From positions 15,092,001 to 15,156,000 of the forward strand of contig NC_090704.1 of assembly GCF_040954835.1 (NCBI RefSeq): a stretch of 64,000 nt of DNA, given 5' to 3'. The DNA comes from Lepisosteus oculatus. Its lineage: Eukaryota; Chordata; Actinopteri; Semionotiformes; Lepisosteidae. Both the position numbers and the translations under genes were made by a program. Below the pieces are notes generated by a model. It did no database searches. It saw only the letters and a program-made list of their open reading frames with translations, and was not told the origin of the DNA. This document shows positions 48,201 through 59,259 of the stretch, piece after piece; positions within the stretch are counted from its first letter, which is position 1; every line of letters starts with the position of its first letter.

Positions 48201-51200
48201 GAACTGGACTCAGAGCAACGTTAGAAAATCTCAGAAAACATTAGAGAATCTCATCAGTCTAATGGAGCCGGCGAACTATCACCTTCTTATCTCTGACCCA
48301 CAACACACACCATCCTGCACGTTTTTTTTCCCCACAGCTCAGCGGCTGCTGCTGGCCGAGGCGCAGGGGATAGGTTTGGGGGGGGGAGGGGGGGAGAGAA
48401 CGAGTGTCACACAGGATTACTGCGTCTCACCCCGCAGAATTAAAACCGCCTGGCCCAGGAAAAGACTGCCAGGGCCACAGCACAGGGCAGCCAGGAGGCT
48501 AAAAGTGAGGACGGAGAGCTGGCTCTATAGCGCACACCAGTTAAATTTGTCACAACATGGATTCCACTCCCCACAGCCCCCAGTTTAGTGTCAGGTTGTG
48601 TCCCCTTGTCTCTTGTGTTTTACTGAAGCCATTTTATTGGGCTGGCACTTTTATCCAAAGCAACTTACACTTGTACCCATCTATACAGCTGGCTTGTTAC
48701 TGGAACAGTCCAAGTGAGGTCTTTTGTTCAAGGGGACGACAGCAGTGTCTCTCCTGGAATTTGAACCCTAACCACTGCTCCACACTGCTTCCCTTACAAG
48801 CATGGTGTTCTGTCTGTTCTTCTGAGTAACCTCTCATATTGTCATAAATATTTCTTCTGCCAAAGCATTTTTTAAAATAATTTAAGAAACAAAATATGCA
48901 AAATAAAGTTCAGTGCCTGCATGCTGTTTAACCTGGTTCATTGGAGATTATCTTGGGAAATGACAATGACCTGTCATATATGGCAATCAATATGTACTTT
49001 TATAGATTTCCTATAAGCATAATCTCAGAAAAGCATATTCATATGTTAGTCCGCCTAAACAGTTGAAATTGACAATAATTTTATGCAGATTATTGATTCC
49101 ATCTTTTTCTTTAACTTCGACAGTCTCTGGAGAAAAAAAAAATTGTATTCTTGAAAAATGACCCTATTTAAATAGCAGAAGGTCTGGGCCCTGCACTGAC
49201 ATAATTCGACGATTTCCAACCAGTTGAAAAAAGGCATTAAGCGAACAGCTTGCTACGGAAACTCTTTCCACCGGCTCCATCCTGCAATTTGCTAGAGCAA
49301 TACTGCCCTCTGCTGGTCATGTTACAGACGCAGCTGTTACTTTGTGCAGAGAATACAAGATCTTAGAAGTTATAAGCGGTCGGTATAAATCTCAGATATC
49401 ATAAAGGCAAGATATTTCTACTGCTTCATCAGAACTATGAATTGGCCTGATTTTTGTAAGTCTGGAGAGTACTTGTCAATCCCAAACAAAAGGTTACATT
49501 TAGTTACTTCCAGTGGGCACGACAGCTTTGATATTGTTCCAGTCATTTTTTAAAAGACGCCAAGAAATGTGCTGTGATGTGGGGTCTGACAAACCTAGGG
49601 CTTCACACAGCAGGCAAAAGGAGAAAAAGGCAGCATGGTTTACCTGTGGCTCCTAAAGGGTGTCCCTTTGAGATGAGGCCTCCACTGGGATTCACTACCC
49701 ACTTTCCCCCATAGGTGTTGTCTCCTCTGTCAATCAGCTCTCCAGCCTTCCCTGTAGGCACACACAGCTTCGCAATTACACAGTGCACTGAGTCAGAAAT
49801 CTAGCATCCCCTGGATAATGGTGAACCAAGGCCAAATAATTCCAACCATAACTTGGAATCTGGGACTTTGTTCACATTTTGCTATGGACTCGACTCTTGC
49901 TCCAGCAGCTGTAAAGTCAGAATTTGTACTATACTCAAAGGCCAGTTAGGCCAATGATACCTTTATGACAGCAATGACAGACTTCTGGCTGGCTGAATGC
50001 TTTCTAATATAACAACTACAGGGTGTTCTATACTATTTCAAATATTTTTTCTGTTTAAATGAGAAAAACAACAGCACCCTGCTCCTTCGGTTTGACTTGC
50101 TTTTACAGGAAGGCATAACAAATACTGAAAATAAACATTTACTGAAAGTAAAGGCTCAACAAAGACACTAGTGGACATGAAACCAATGGAAACTGAAGAA
50201 TTTGTGCTGAGTGTGTTCTCTTGCATCACAGATTCTGTCACCACAAAATGTCTGGTTTTTGATTTGCCAGCTGTAAAGATCAAACTTCAGTGCAGGTTTT
50301 AGTGAAACGTAACAGCGATAGTATCTGGTGTTTGCTAAATGTCATGGTCATGTCATGGTCAGCTTTATCAATTCCCTATTTGTTTTCCCTTATGTGTACG
50401 TTTGCATAAATGTTGCATTAATCAACATTTCAATTTCAACACCCTAGTAAGGAGCTGAGCATGCATATTTGAAAATGATGATGTTCTGGACCTATGAAGT
50501 TTTATGCAATGAGTCAAAGACTATTCGGAGCAACCCTCCTGGTGTGATCTCTGCCCAACCCCTGCCCACTGGTCAGACTCACCTTCTGGACACAGCCCCA
50601 GGGCTTCATAGGTGATCAGCTCATTTGCAGAGAAGCAGTCGTGCAGCTCAATGACATCAACATCTTCGGGCCGCAAGCTGGCCGCCTGGAAGCATCGCCT
50701 CGCTGCCTCCTTGGTCATGTCATACCCCACCTGGGCACACAACGCAGCGCTCGTTCACTCTGGCATGGCCAACCACCCTGCCGAGCCCACGGGACCCTAA
50801 CACTGACACATGAGACACGCCAGCGGGCTTTCCTCTTCAAAGAGCTGACCTCCCGCTTCATTAAGTAAGAAACTACTTCATAAAGTGCCAGCAGCCATAT
50901 CATCCTGCAACTCACTACTGGCAACCCACTGAAGCTCAACAGGTGTGAGCCTGGTCAGTACCTGGATGGGAGACCTCCTGGGAAAAACTAAGGTTGCTGC
51001 TGGAAGAGATAAGATAAGATCACTTTATTGGCCATATACAATTTCTTGTATTAGGAATTTGTCTTTTCGCATACCCCAACTTGTTCTCCATGAGACACAC
51101 AGACACACAGACAGGGAGAGAAGCTTGGGGTCAGAGCGCAGGGTCAGCCATTTATACGGCGTCCCTTGAGCAGTTGGGGTTAAGGGCCTTGCTCAGGGGC

Positions 51201-54200
51201 CCAACAGAGTAGGATTCCTCTGCCAGCCACGGGACTTGAACCGGCAATCTTCCAGCCACAGGCGCAGATCCTTAGCCACAGAGCCAGAGGTGTTAGTAGG
51301 GCCAGCAGGGGGTGCTCATCCTGTGGTCTATGTGGGTCCTAATGCCCCCGTACAGTGATGGGGATACTATACTGTAAAAAGGCGCCATGCTTTGGATGAG
51401 ACGTAAAACCGAGGTCTTGACTCTCTGTGATCATTAAAAATCCCAGGGTGTTTCTCTAAAAGAGTAGGGGTGTTACCCCGGTGTCCTGGACAAATTTCCC
51501 ATTGGCCCTTGCAAATCATGACCTCCTAATAATCCCCATCTATGAATTGGCTTCATCACTGTTTTCCTCCCCACTGATAGCTGGTGTGTGGTGAGCGTTC
51601 TGGTGCACTATGGCTGCCATCTCATCATGCATCATGTGGTGCTGCACATTGGTGGAGGTGGAGGGGAGTCCCCATTACCTGTAAAGCCCTTTGGGTGGAG
51701 TGTCTTATTATAATTATTATGCAGGTCTGAAATGGTTAGAAGAAAGCTCAAGATGCTGGCAATGCTGAAGAGAAAGCTTAAAGTTTGCCACCTTACAATA
51801 AACATACACTTACAGCACAACAGGACACATCAGGACTCAGCTCTTCAGTCAGTACTGGGAGGCTATGAAAGCAGAGCTCTGAACACAGAGGTACAGAGAG
51901 CACTGTCTCAACCTCTGTAGCGGTCTCTGGAGTTGACAATTCTGGGATATATTCCTTTACCACTACATTACATTTAAAATGCTTTTCTTTCATATTAAGA
52001 GCTTAGAACAAGTTACAAATGACAGGAGACCAGTCTTGCTCATTTTGTTGTGAGGAGCTAAGTGATCCAAGGATCTTTTCCAAAACATTCAGGCAAGAAG
52101 GCCACAAAAAAAGTTAGAAAATGCCATATAAATCTATCAAGACTCTAATTTGTACTGTATGGGGAGTTTGAAGTGTAGCAGATTTATAATGATGGTAAAA
52201 CATTTTTACGATTGTGGCCCTCTTGCTCGGCTGCAGTCTGTCTCCCGCCTCTCACCATTTTAATGCAGCTGTTGTCCTGAAAGGTGCTGGCAAAGTCAGT
52301 CACCAGCTCCTGAGACAGGATCTCCACCGCCTTTTGCTCCAGGCCATGTCTCCTCACAAAGTCTTCACTGGCCAGCACTGCAGCTCCCGCGCCGTCAGAG
52401 GTGGGGCTGAAGATAAAAGAGACGGTCTCATGTCACTTTCCAGTCACTCGGTCCCAGGATATCCACAGCCTCAATCCGCTCCAGCACGACATATTTTAAA
52501 GGAGCTGCCAAGAGAAATGCACTTACATACACTGCAGACTTACAGTGTAGCCTTTGTGTAGCCACATACCACAAGCTATCAATATAAACACATGAAGGGT
52601 GTAAGTGGAGATTTGAAACAATGCTGATAAGTGACATGTGAAGCACAGCAGGTCTTCAAGTTGCCTTTAAACCATCAGTCAGTTAAATTATGAGGTACGG
52701 ACTTGGCCATTACTGGCTTAACTTGTCCAGCATGAGAAGGAAGGTAGGTCCTTTTTTTTAGGTCATAAAGGTCCATGGGGGAATGAGGGGCAAGGGCCAC
52801 CATTTTTCTTGACCATCAGACAGTGGAGGTGGAGGTGATATGGTCAGCACCACGCTCCCACCGGCCTATTACCCCCAGAAGGATTAACCCCAGTACTCAT
52901 TTGGAAAGCAGGCTGAGTGGACCTGGGAGCGGTCTGGAAGGAATTAGAGCAGGCTACATCACTTGCCCCTACCTGGGGTTGAAGCTGGGACCTTCCAGTC
53001 AGGAGCTAGACGCCCTTGCCGTCTGAGCAACCACAGCTCCAACCAGCTTGAGAAGGCTTTCAGTTATTCTCGATTCACTTGTCCTCAAAAGCCACAGGTG
53101 CTTCTTGATTGCATCCCATGTGTGATCTAAGCTTTTTAACCAGAGCTACTTAATCCTTTAGCTTTGTTTTTTTTTTTTCAATTTTACAATATACAGTAGG
53201 AGCTTAAAAAGAGGCAAAATTCTAGAGCTCCTCCACTGGACTCAGCTATCATTCATTTACTATGCTATCTGAATGCAAACTGTAAGTAAAAAGTGTATGC
53301 ACTGCAACCTGAACCCAACAAACATCTAGATCTTACAATAACAGCAAATATTTTCAATCTATCACATAGCACAGAAAGAAAAGAAAAGTTTGATTTGTAA
53401 GAACTGGTCATGCTGAATAGCTGTTTTGTATTTGACAATCTATGGGGTTTTTTTCCCATGTCTCTTTTAATAGTATCTCTCTGTGCTCTCTGTCCACAAG
53501 CCCCTCTCCCAGGACTCATTTTCTTACCAGCACTGCAGCAGAGTAAGGAATCTAAAGACCTTCCGAGACTTCAGCACTTGATCCAGAGTGTATTCTTCTT
53601 GGAACTGAGAGTACCTAAGGCACACAGATGTACAAAAAGGTCTAATACTGGATTGACTGTTAGTATGTTTTCAGTGCACAAACACAGTAAATGGGTAGCT
53701 CTTGCACAAGGTTATAATGCCAGAGGTATAATGAGAATCATTGCTAAGCAGACATACTGTACAACCAGCTTTACAACATATAGAAAAACTATGCAAACTT
53801 AGATTGCAGTAATCACGATGGACATCTAAGTGTAATCAGTACAGGACCATATATCACATGGATTATGCTGTGTGTATACAGTAAATAACAACACAAAATT
53901 TGCAAGTTTACAGCAATTATAAAATCTGCTTGGATACCAATGGAACATCAAATGCAAAGGCCTTCTTCTTACGGGTTGTTGATGGAATGTTTGTGGTTCT
54001 TCCAAGCGATTTTGGCAAAATGCTCGGGCTTGGTGCCTGTAATTCAACATGAGAGAATTAAAAATCGTATTTTAATTGTCCTGATTATTATAATGGACTG
54101 TCCAGTTACATATAGATTTACAGTGGTCAGAACAAATATGCAATCTTAGATACAGTAGCAGTAATCATGGTGGGAATAATGACAAGTTTCAGCTTTTTAA

Positions 54201-57200
54201 GGTTAAAACAATCATATTTGTTCACAGTTCAATCCTTTATTCTCCAGGACTATGTTAGGCTCCAATCAGGTTAGATTTCTATTCTAGTGTGCCCGCATAA
54301 TAACAAAGGTAACATATTTCAAACATTCACATAAATTAATTATTAGATACTTGGCATTATATTTAAAAGGTGTGGGGTGAATCTAAATTAAATAACATGA
54401 AGGCAAGAAACATTTTTTGCTGAATCAATCATGAAGTTGTCACTCTAGTAGTACTATGCTTCCTTCATTTTAAACCCCCAAATCTCCACCAAACCTGCAC
54501 ACCCCTGCTGTCCTACCGTATTTCTCCATGTGCTCCTGACCAGCATTGCCAAACATTTGGGGGGCGGCGGGGGCAGCTGCCAGGCCATACTGATTGATCA
54601 TCACCTCCATGTGCTTGTCAATAGGGTTGGTCCGGTCCATGTACTGCAAGACGTTCAGAATGAACACCTTCAGAGTCCATTTCCAGCAGGGCTCCAATAC
54701 TTTAACTTACAACGAATCTTCAAAGCATAAAATTTGGAATCGTTCATAAATCCCAAAGGATTTTTCTTCTCCAGGTAGTAGACTGGTTAAGGTGTTTTTT
54801 AGGATGATTTATTCTTTGTTTCCTTTTTGATTTGTCTACTTTATTCTGGGTCTTCCCTACAATATGTCCAACATTAGCCTGCAATATCTTGATGATTTAG
54901 CCTGCTCTGTTCCTCCTAGCTTAAATAAACTCTCTTAGCTCCTGTTCCAACTATACTAGAGCTCAGTCACCCCTGTCACTGACTGCTTACTGTAGTCTCC
55001 CTGTGAACATCCTGGTCGACAAACTCCAAAGCTTTTCTCCTGCTTTTCTAGAGCTCTCTCCTAACTCAGCATACCTGGACACAGTAATGGTGTTACCACA
55101 TGCAGTAGGAGATTTTCCTCTTATTTGTGGAAATGCCAATATCATCTTGGTTAGTCTGACAAATCCCAGCATCTCTCAACCATTTTCCCCACTTACTGTG
55201 CCATTTTGTCATAGATGACAATGATAATGACAATTAGAAAACTTTCATATGTATCACACAAGTAAATATGATCACGATCTTGAAGAAAGAACCAAGACCA
55301 GATAAAATGACTTGAAAAACAAAACAATGTCAAACTTTAGTATAACACATGGAGTACACCAATAAAAACTTTGTACCAAAAAAGAACAAAACCCCATTCG
55401 AAAAATCCCTATAACATCACATTGTTTGGTGGTAAAAATGAACATCAATGAAGAAAAATGTGTAGTACCTTGGACGACAGGGAGCCTCTCTCCATCTTCT
55501 CAAATCCCAGAGCAAGGACACAGTCAGCCAAGCCTGTCCATTAACAGTTGACAGAAAAGAAAAAAGGACAGAACTCTCAGGGGGAAAACAATCTCCACTT
55601 CCGAGTACTGAAGATGAATGGGTCAGAAATTTAAAGCTATCAAGGTACAGGAGTAATAATTGAGGTAAATCTATTCTGCTCAGTCTAAAAAGGAAATACG
55701 TAAGGAAAAAAATAGGTCATAAAGTAATGGGACACAAACTGCAGAAAGTAGAAAATATGATGAAGAAGGGCTCTCTAAAGACACTTGCTCACAACGCGGG
55801 TTGAGTTATGTGCTCGCGGGTTCGAGCCTGGCTCTTGTCACTAGCTGACTATGACAGCACATCTGGCTGAGCACCACAAGGGTAGGCTTGAGGAGTCGGG
55901 ACTCCTGCAACTTCCCAGCTTCCTGACAGAACTATTGCATCATTAGAAACTAACTAATACCTGGGGGAGATTATTTTGACAAATTTTACAAGAAATTAGA
56001 ATGTAAGTTAAAGGTGGCCTGAATTGAAAACCAGACATTCCTGGAAAAATTGATTTATGACCTCTTTTTAAATTGATAATTTTGCTACTGCAATTAATCC
56101 GAATTGTCACTGTTTCAAGGTCTTTTGCTCCATTGTTAACTTACACATAACTTTTTGTGTACTGTTCTGGTTTGTTCTTTGTATATTCTGGACTGTGAGC
56201 AACTATTCTTAGTGCAATTCTCACTGACTGTACTGATTGTATTGTATTGTTGTATTATTGTATCATTTAGTAACACTGTGCTGTGTTGACTATGCTAAGC
56301 TGCTGCTGCACTGCAATTTCCCTCACGAGATCAATAAAGTATCTATCTATACAAAGCACCTACAAATTCTTAACAGAACTTGGTTAATTCACTGCAGCTG
56401 TTTCAAAGACAACTCAACAAACTTTCACCTTTCAGGTTTCAAATGGACATATTATTACCCAGTAGAATCATCTACAACACCTAAACTTTTAAAAGACTTC
56501 TGAGCCACTCCAAGTGAAAACAAGTTTTCAGAGGCTTATGTAGAAGTCAAGTTACATTTCTCAGGGTAGATAAGGAGATGGAGCACATATTCAGTAATTT
56601 TCCAGCTGCTCAGACCTTGGTTCTCTGACTACTGTTTTGATTTCCAACAACACTTGTTCCTGCCATCTGGCATCTTATGACACTCTTTTAATCTATGCCA
56701 CACAAGTCATTCAACTGTACCACAAGGTCCAGTTTACCCCTCTGACTGCTTTACCTTCCTGAAACCCTTCAAGAGTGCTTGTGTGGCACCCATGCTTACC
56801 TCCCTGCACCAGCTGGCGTGCCAGGAACAGTGCGGTGGACCCTGTGGAGCAGTTGTTGTTGACATTGACAATGGGGATGCCCGACAGCCCCAAACCGTGG
56901 TAGATGGCACGCTGTCCACAGGTGGAGTCCCCTTTCAAAACAACACGTGGCACTGATTGGTAATTGGGCATGCACAAGATTGAAGCACTGGACAAGGACT
57001 CCAAGACTCCAGTTCCATTTAGAGTCAAGGTAAAGCCTCCTTCCATCCAGTATCAGAAAACCTCTCACTCCATGTAAGAGTCACAGCAACCAGATGCCTG
57101 TCCCAGAAGCAGAGGGCATAAGGCAGGACTATACCCTGCACGGAACACCGGTCATCTATCAATGCAAATCTACTCAAAAAAGGTCATATTTATGAAATAA

Positions 57201-59259
57201 CCACCACAAGGCAGAGGCTTGTATAGAAATAAATGCCTGCAGATCAGAACACGTGAAAATATTATACAGTGGGAGCCTGTTACTTCATTCCTTACACATT
57301 TCCATGAGTCCACTGCCCAATAAAAAAAGACCTGCTCCTTCTCTCCATAAAACACAGATGAGGTAAAGAAGGCTTTCTCTCTTCTTTAAAGCTATGGTGA
57401 TAGAGTAGTACAGAACACAGAATCACTCACCATACACATAGCCAACACAAGCCTGCTCCACGGCAGAATAAGAGATCCCAGCATCGGCAAGGGCTTTCTG
57501 ACCTGCAACAAACAGTTTTCCTTATCAACTTCTCCTTTGGCAAAACTCATATGATGTGCTGTACTCGCATAGCGAATCCTTAAATATACTGAATGCCCTG
57601 TTCAAGACAGATAAAATCTGATCACTGTCCCAGACCTAGCCTATGTCAAGCTAATACTATGCAGGACACAATGCTGTCTACTGTATTTAACCTTTAATAG
57701 GAAGCTGCATGTGTGACCATTCGTTGGATCCCTGGAGCAAAAAGGACATCTGTGCATTATTAGTCTCTGTGTTGTATAGTCATCCTATTTGCATGAAAAC
57801 TTACATGCCCACATACTTATCTCCAAGTGAACGCCCTGTCCACTTCCTATAAAAAAAAACACTTACCCGCTTCTTTTGCCATGTCAGGGTAATCAAACTC
57901 CTCTCTTGCCCCCGGCTTCTCAAACTGCAAAGAGAAATTGTCACAACAAAGACCTCTGTCTTGTCACTTGTCAAGATGCAATGCGTGATTTCCACACAGA
58001 GTTGGGGTAAATCTCATTTTCCAAATCAGATTCCTCTTTGGAAATCAATTGCCACCTACAATTCAATTTCAGGAATTCCAGTTGCATCTGTAAGGAAGCC
58101 ACATGCAGTGTTCACAACTTCTCCATGTGCTTGACAGGACAGAGGCTCTCAGTGAATCCTGTGCTATAAGGTGAACTGGATGTGTTAAAAAAATATTATA
58201 AATCAAGTGTAAGTGAAACTGAACAGGGATTGGGAAGCCACCTTAAGAACTACTCTGAAATATAAATGAATTGATCTTGTCATCATATTTTTTTTAACCT
58301 GTATTGCTTATAATGGCTTTAGGCTATAGAGTCTGTTTCTTGTGCTCCACATGGACTCATATGCAGACTAGTGTGTTTACAAGTCCAAGAGCACAGTTAA
58401 AGTTGATTTTTAACAGAATGAGATAGCAGACTAGTACAAAAGGACAAGTCAAACAAGAATACTGTGCTACACAGCCGTGATTTATCTTTGTGGTGTATCT
58501 TCAGAAAAAAATGACTAACCCAGATCTCTGTACAGAGGTGAACTAGAGCCATGCAACACCTTACCACTATCAGATGAACTTTGTGTACTTGAACTTTACA
58601 TTAAGATTAAAATTTCAAAGGCTTCACCTATTTCAGGTAGAACACCTTGCAGACAGTAATGTGCTCAATAAAGGTCAAAGTCTTCTACCATGCTTTAATT
58701 TTGACTTTTGAAGATTTTTTTAATAAAGAGGACAGATCTGTACTGTTGCAAAAATTCAGCTCTTCTTCACTTTATCCAAGCACAGATGAGCAGACATAAA
58801 AATATTTTATTTCGATTTACTGACAAGAATAAACTAAAGATGAGACGCACTTAAACGGTACAGTAGTGCATTGCAGGGACAAAACTGAATTAAGAGGGAA
58901 GAGACTTAATACCAATAGAGTGTGGACCAACTAGTGAATTTAACAGAATATTTTATACGTTTTATGAGATGTACATAACACTGACCGAGATATTAAAATA
59001 TAACAGAGTAAGAAATGCTCATCGTCAAAAGTAAAACAGCTCTGCATCTAGCCATTAAAATGTCAAAACAGGAATGAACTTTGACACAGTAATTTCACAA
59101 AACTGTATGACAAGGGCTTTTAACCACTCTAGACACACGTACAAACCTGTCCTACATAAAACTAATTTCTATTCGAACTTTAAATTGCGGTCCGGGTATT
59201 TACTATACCTTGGACATACCCACTCCCACAACAAACACTCTGCGTTTCTGAGGAGCCAT
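36200..59259 (-). CDS. SCP2: SCP2 (SCPx), peroxisomal 3-oxoacyl-CoA thiolase / sterol carrier protein 2 (16 coding exons, complete)
   Basis: The full product is SCPx, which thiolyses branched-chain and bile-acid-precursor 3-oxoacyl-CoAs in peroxisomes and carries a lipid-transfer SCP2 domain. Sixteen exons sum to 1623 bp, 540 residues; human has 547 residues and 16 exons. The thiolase domain covers about residues 10-400: nucleophile Cys88 in NNNCSTGS, then [11 protein letters not shown] and [17 protein letters not shown]. The SCP2 domain covers about 430-540: [54 protein letters not shown]. The C-terminus AKL is a peroxisomal PTS1. The start [17 protein letters not shown] has a strong Kozak context (A at -3, G at +4). 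The Met of MGFPQ in exon 12 matches the start of the shorter pre-SCP2. Divergent from CPT2. Confidence 0.96.
38244..38323 (-). CDS. SCP2: SCP2 coding exon 15
   Basis: 80 bp encoding [20 protein letters not shown] and KMNPQT. Acceptor CCACAG, donor GTAAGT. Confidence 0.94.
39130..39372 (-). repeat. 5S-headed SINE family, 3' part only, with extended tail
   Basis: Minus strand: a TGGCTGCCGTCGCATCATCC-type block, GGTGGTGGTGGAGGAGAGTC, AGTGCTTTGAGTGGAGTGTC, then a duplicated TATAAGTGTAAGCAATTATT tail. The tail block 39160-39253 is almost identical to 62907-63000. Ends 133 bp from SCP2 exon 14. Confidence 0.75.
39505..39634 (-). CDS. SCP2: SCP2 coding exon 14
   Basis: 130 bp encoding [40 protein letters not shown] and TDT. 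Acceptor CTGCAG. The donor is GTCTGG, poor at +3/+4, but it joins in phase and at human-equivalent length. Confidence 0.92.
39935..40060. repeat. Fragment of a common fish repeat (AGTACCTT..TCAAGGGTACAATAGCA)
   Basis: Contains AAGTACCTTCCTCAAGGGTA and CAATAGCA and then CCTAACTACTACTCC, the middle of a widespread fish repeat. A related fragment is at 48630-48800. Intronic in SCP2. Confidence 0.45.
42171..42270 (-). CDS. SCP2: SCP2 coding exon 13
   Basis: 100 bp encoding [20 protein letters not shown] and [13 protein letters not shown], the linker and start of the lipid-transfer domain. Acceptor TTCCAG, donor GTAAAA. Confidence 0.93.
43550..43930 (+). mobile_element. Degenerate LINE reverse-transcriptase fragment
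   Basis: The plus strand reads [18 protein letters not shown], matching the CR1/L2-type motif QMKFNxxKCKVMHxG. Weaker parallels follow to about 43.9 kb. Several stops. Inserted antisense in an SCP2 intron. Confidence 0.6.
44244..44534 (+). repeat. tRNA-derived SINE (family A) with TTG/TTA microsatellite tail
   Basis: Begins GTGGCTCTGTGGCTAAGGAT (A box). B box GGTTCAAATCC, core CTGAGCAAGGCCCTTAACCC, then CATGGAGAGCAAGCTGGGGT, TTAATAAAGTGATGTTG and (TTG/TTA)n to 44534. Intronic in SCP2, antisense to the gene. Confidence 0.88.
44903..45056 (-). CDS. SCP2: SCP2 coding exon 12 (end of thiolase; internal SCP2 start Met)
   Basis: 154 bp encoding [40 protein letters not shown] and [10 protein letters not shown]. 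The Met of MGFPQ corresponds to the initiator of mammalian pre-SCP2 (MGFPEA). Acceptor TTGCAG, donor GTGAGG. Confidence 0.95.
45821..46119 (+). repeat. Fish interspersed repeat, second copy
   Basis: Same family as 2290-2620: CATCCATTTTCTGACTGCTT, GCCTGGATGGGATGCCAGTC, GGAAACCCACATGGACACGG, GAACATGCAAACTCCAC, and an end at GCTAACTACTGCACCATCAT plus GCCACC. Confidence 0.75.
48630..48800. repeat. Fragment of common fish repeat (TTTTATCCAAAGCAACTTACA type)
   Basis: Contains ACTTTTATCCAAAGCAACTT, then GGTCTTTTGTTCAAGGGGAC, and CCTAACCACTGCTCCACACT at its end, a widespread fish repeat pattern. Confidence 0.6.
49644..49751 (-). CDS. SCP2: SCP2 coding exon 11
   Basis: 108 bp encoding [20 protein letters not shown] and [15 protein letters not shown]. 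It carries the GHPLGATG thiolase signature. Acceptor CTACAG, donor GTAAAC. Confidence 0.95.
50583..50730 (-). CDS. SCP2: SCP2 coding exon 10
   Basis: 148 bp encoding [40 protein letters not shown] and [14 protein letters not shown] is a conserved thiolase-family active-site motif. Acceptor GCCCAG, donor GTGAGT. Confidence 0.95.
50887..51723 (+). repeat. 5S rRNA-headed SINE, full length, interrupted by another SINE
   Basis: The head GTGAGCCTGGTCAGTACCTG and GATGGGAGACCTCCTGGG matches the 3' half of 5S rRNA. After an interruption (51007-51285) the body resumes: GGTGTTAGTAGGGCCAGCAG, GGATGAGACGTAAAACCGAG, GGCTTCATCACTG and GGTGGAGGTGGAGGGGAGTC, ending in an ATT-rich tail. Intronic in SCP2, antisense to the gene. 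Confidence 0.85.
51007..51285 (-). repeat. tRNA-derived SINE (family A) nested in a 5S-headed SINE
   Basis: Minus strand: CTGTGGCTAAGGATCTGCGC, B box GGTTCAAGTCC, core GAGCAAGGCCCTTAACCCC, CATGGAGAACAAGTTGGGGT and tail GATCTTATCTTATC. The host element continues on both sides. A short AGAG at both junctions may be the target-site duplication. Confidence 0.85.
52256..52406 (-). CDS. SCP2: SCP2 coding exon 9
   Basis: 151 bp encoding [20 protein letters not shown] through [17 protein letters not shown]. Acceptor CTTCAG, donor GTGAGA. Confidence 0.94.
52815..53040 (-). repeat. tRNA-derived SINE (second family)
   Basis: Minus strand: a head GGAGCTGTGGTTGCTCAGAC (A-box-like), a B-box-like GCTTCAACCCC, and a body ending in GGTTAATCCTTCTGGGGGTA. 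Distinct from family A. Intronic in SCP2. Confidence 0.65.
53528..53614 (-). CDS. SCP2: SCP2 coding exon 8
   Basis: 87 bp encoding [20 protein letters not shown] and RFLTLLQC. Acceptor CCTTAG, donor GTAAGA. Confidence 0.92.
53973..54036 (-). CDS. SCP2: SCP2 coding exon 7
   Basis: 64 bp encoding [20 protein letters not shown]. Acceptor TTACAG, donor GTAAGA, Pro codon split CC|G. Confidence 0.93.
54517..54643 (-). CDS. SCP2: SCP2 coding exon 6
   Basis: 127 bp encoding [40 protein letters not shown] and KY. Acceptor TTGCAG, donor GTAGGA. Confidence 0.94.
55469..55533 (-). CDS. SCP2: SCP2 coding exon 5
   Basis: 65 bp encoding [20 protein letters not shown] and Lys. Acceptor GGACAG, donor GTACTA. 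Confidence 0.92.
55795..55920 (+). repeat. Possible tRNA-derived SINE fragment
   Basis: GCGGGTTCGAGCCTGGCTC carries a good B-box (GGTTCGAGCC), preceded by TTGAGTTATGTGCTC. No clear A box or tail, so only a partial element is suggested. Confidence 0.35.
56100..56355 (+). repeat. Retroposon 3' end with ATCT-repeat tail
   Basis: Ends in CAATTTCCCTCACGAGATCA and AATAAAGTATCTATCTAT, the typical 3' end of a fish retroposon. The left boundary is uncertain. A short opposite-strand relative is near 61155-61190 (TTTATTGATCCCATAGATAG). Confidence 0.5.
56800..56931 (-). CDS. SCP2: SCP2 coding exon 4 (thiolase nucleophile)
   Basis: 132 bp encoding [40 protein letters not shown] and LVQG. The Cys of NNNCSTGS is the thiolase nucleophile by family knowledge. 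Acceptor TGAAAG, donor GTAAGC. Confidence 0.95.
57431..57502 (-). CDS. SCP2: SCP2 coding exon 3
   Basis: 72 bp encoding [20 protein letters not shown] and YVY. Acceptor TTGCAG, donor GTGAGT. Confidence 0.93.
57867..57924 (-). CDS. SCP2: SCP2 coding exon 2
   Basis: 58 bp encoding [19 protein letters not shown]. Acceptor TTGCAG, donor GTAAGT, Gly codon split G|GT. Confidence 0.92.
59209..59259 (-). CDS. SCP2: SCP2 coding exon 1
   Basis: 17 codons, [17 protein letters not shown], context AAAGATGG, donor GTATAG. Too short for a typical ORF screen, but it matches the SCPx N-terminus [12 protein letters not shown]. Confidence 0.9.

Larger units (their letters stand above)
45057..49643 (-). other. 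SCP2 intron 11, where the mammalian internal SCP2 promoter maps
   Basis: 4.6-kb intron. In mammals the shorter pre-SCP2 transcript starts at the equivalent place, around exon 12. Visible contents: the fish repeat at 45821-46119, a G-run patch near 48377-48397, and a repeat fragment at 48630-48800. No promoter can be proven from sequence. Confidence 0.4.

Noticed and set aside
50940-51000. Possible functional 5S rRNA gene
   Set aside because: Only the 3' half resembles 5S rRNA; it continues into a SINE body and repeats elsewhere (16760-17226).
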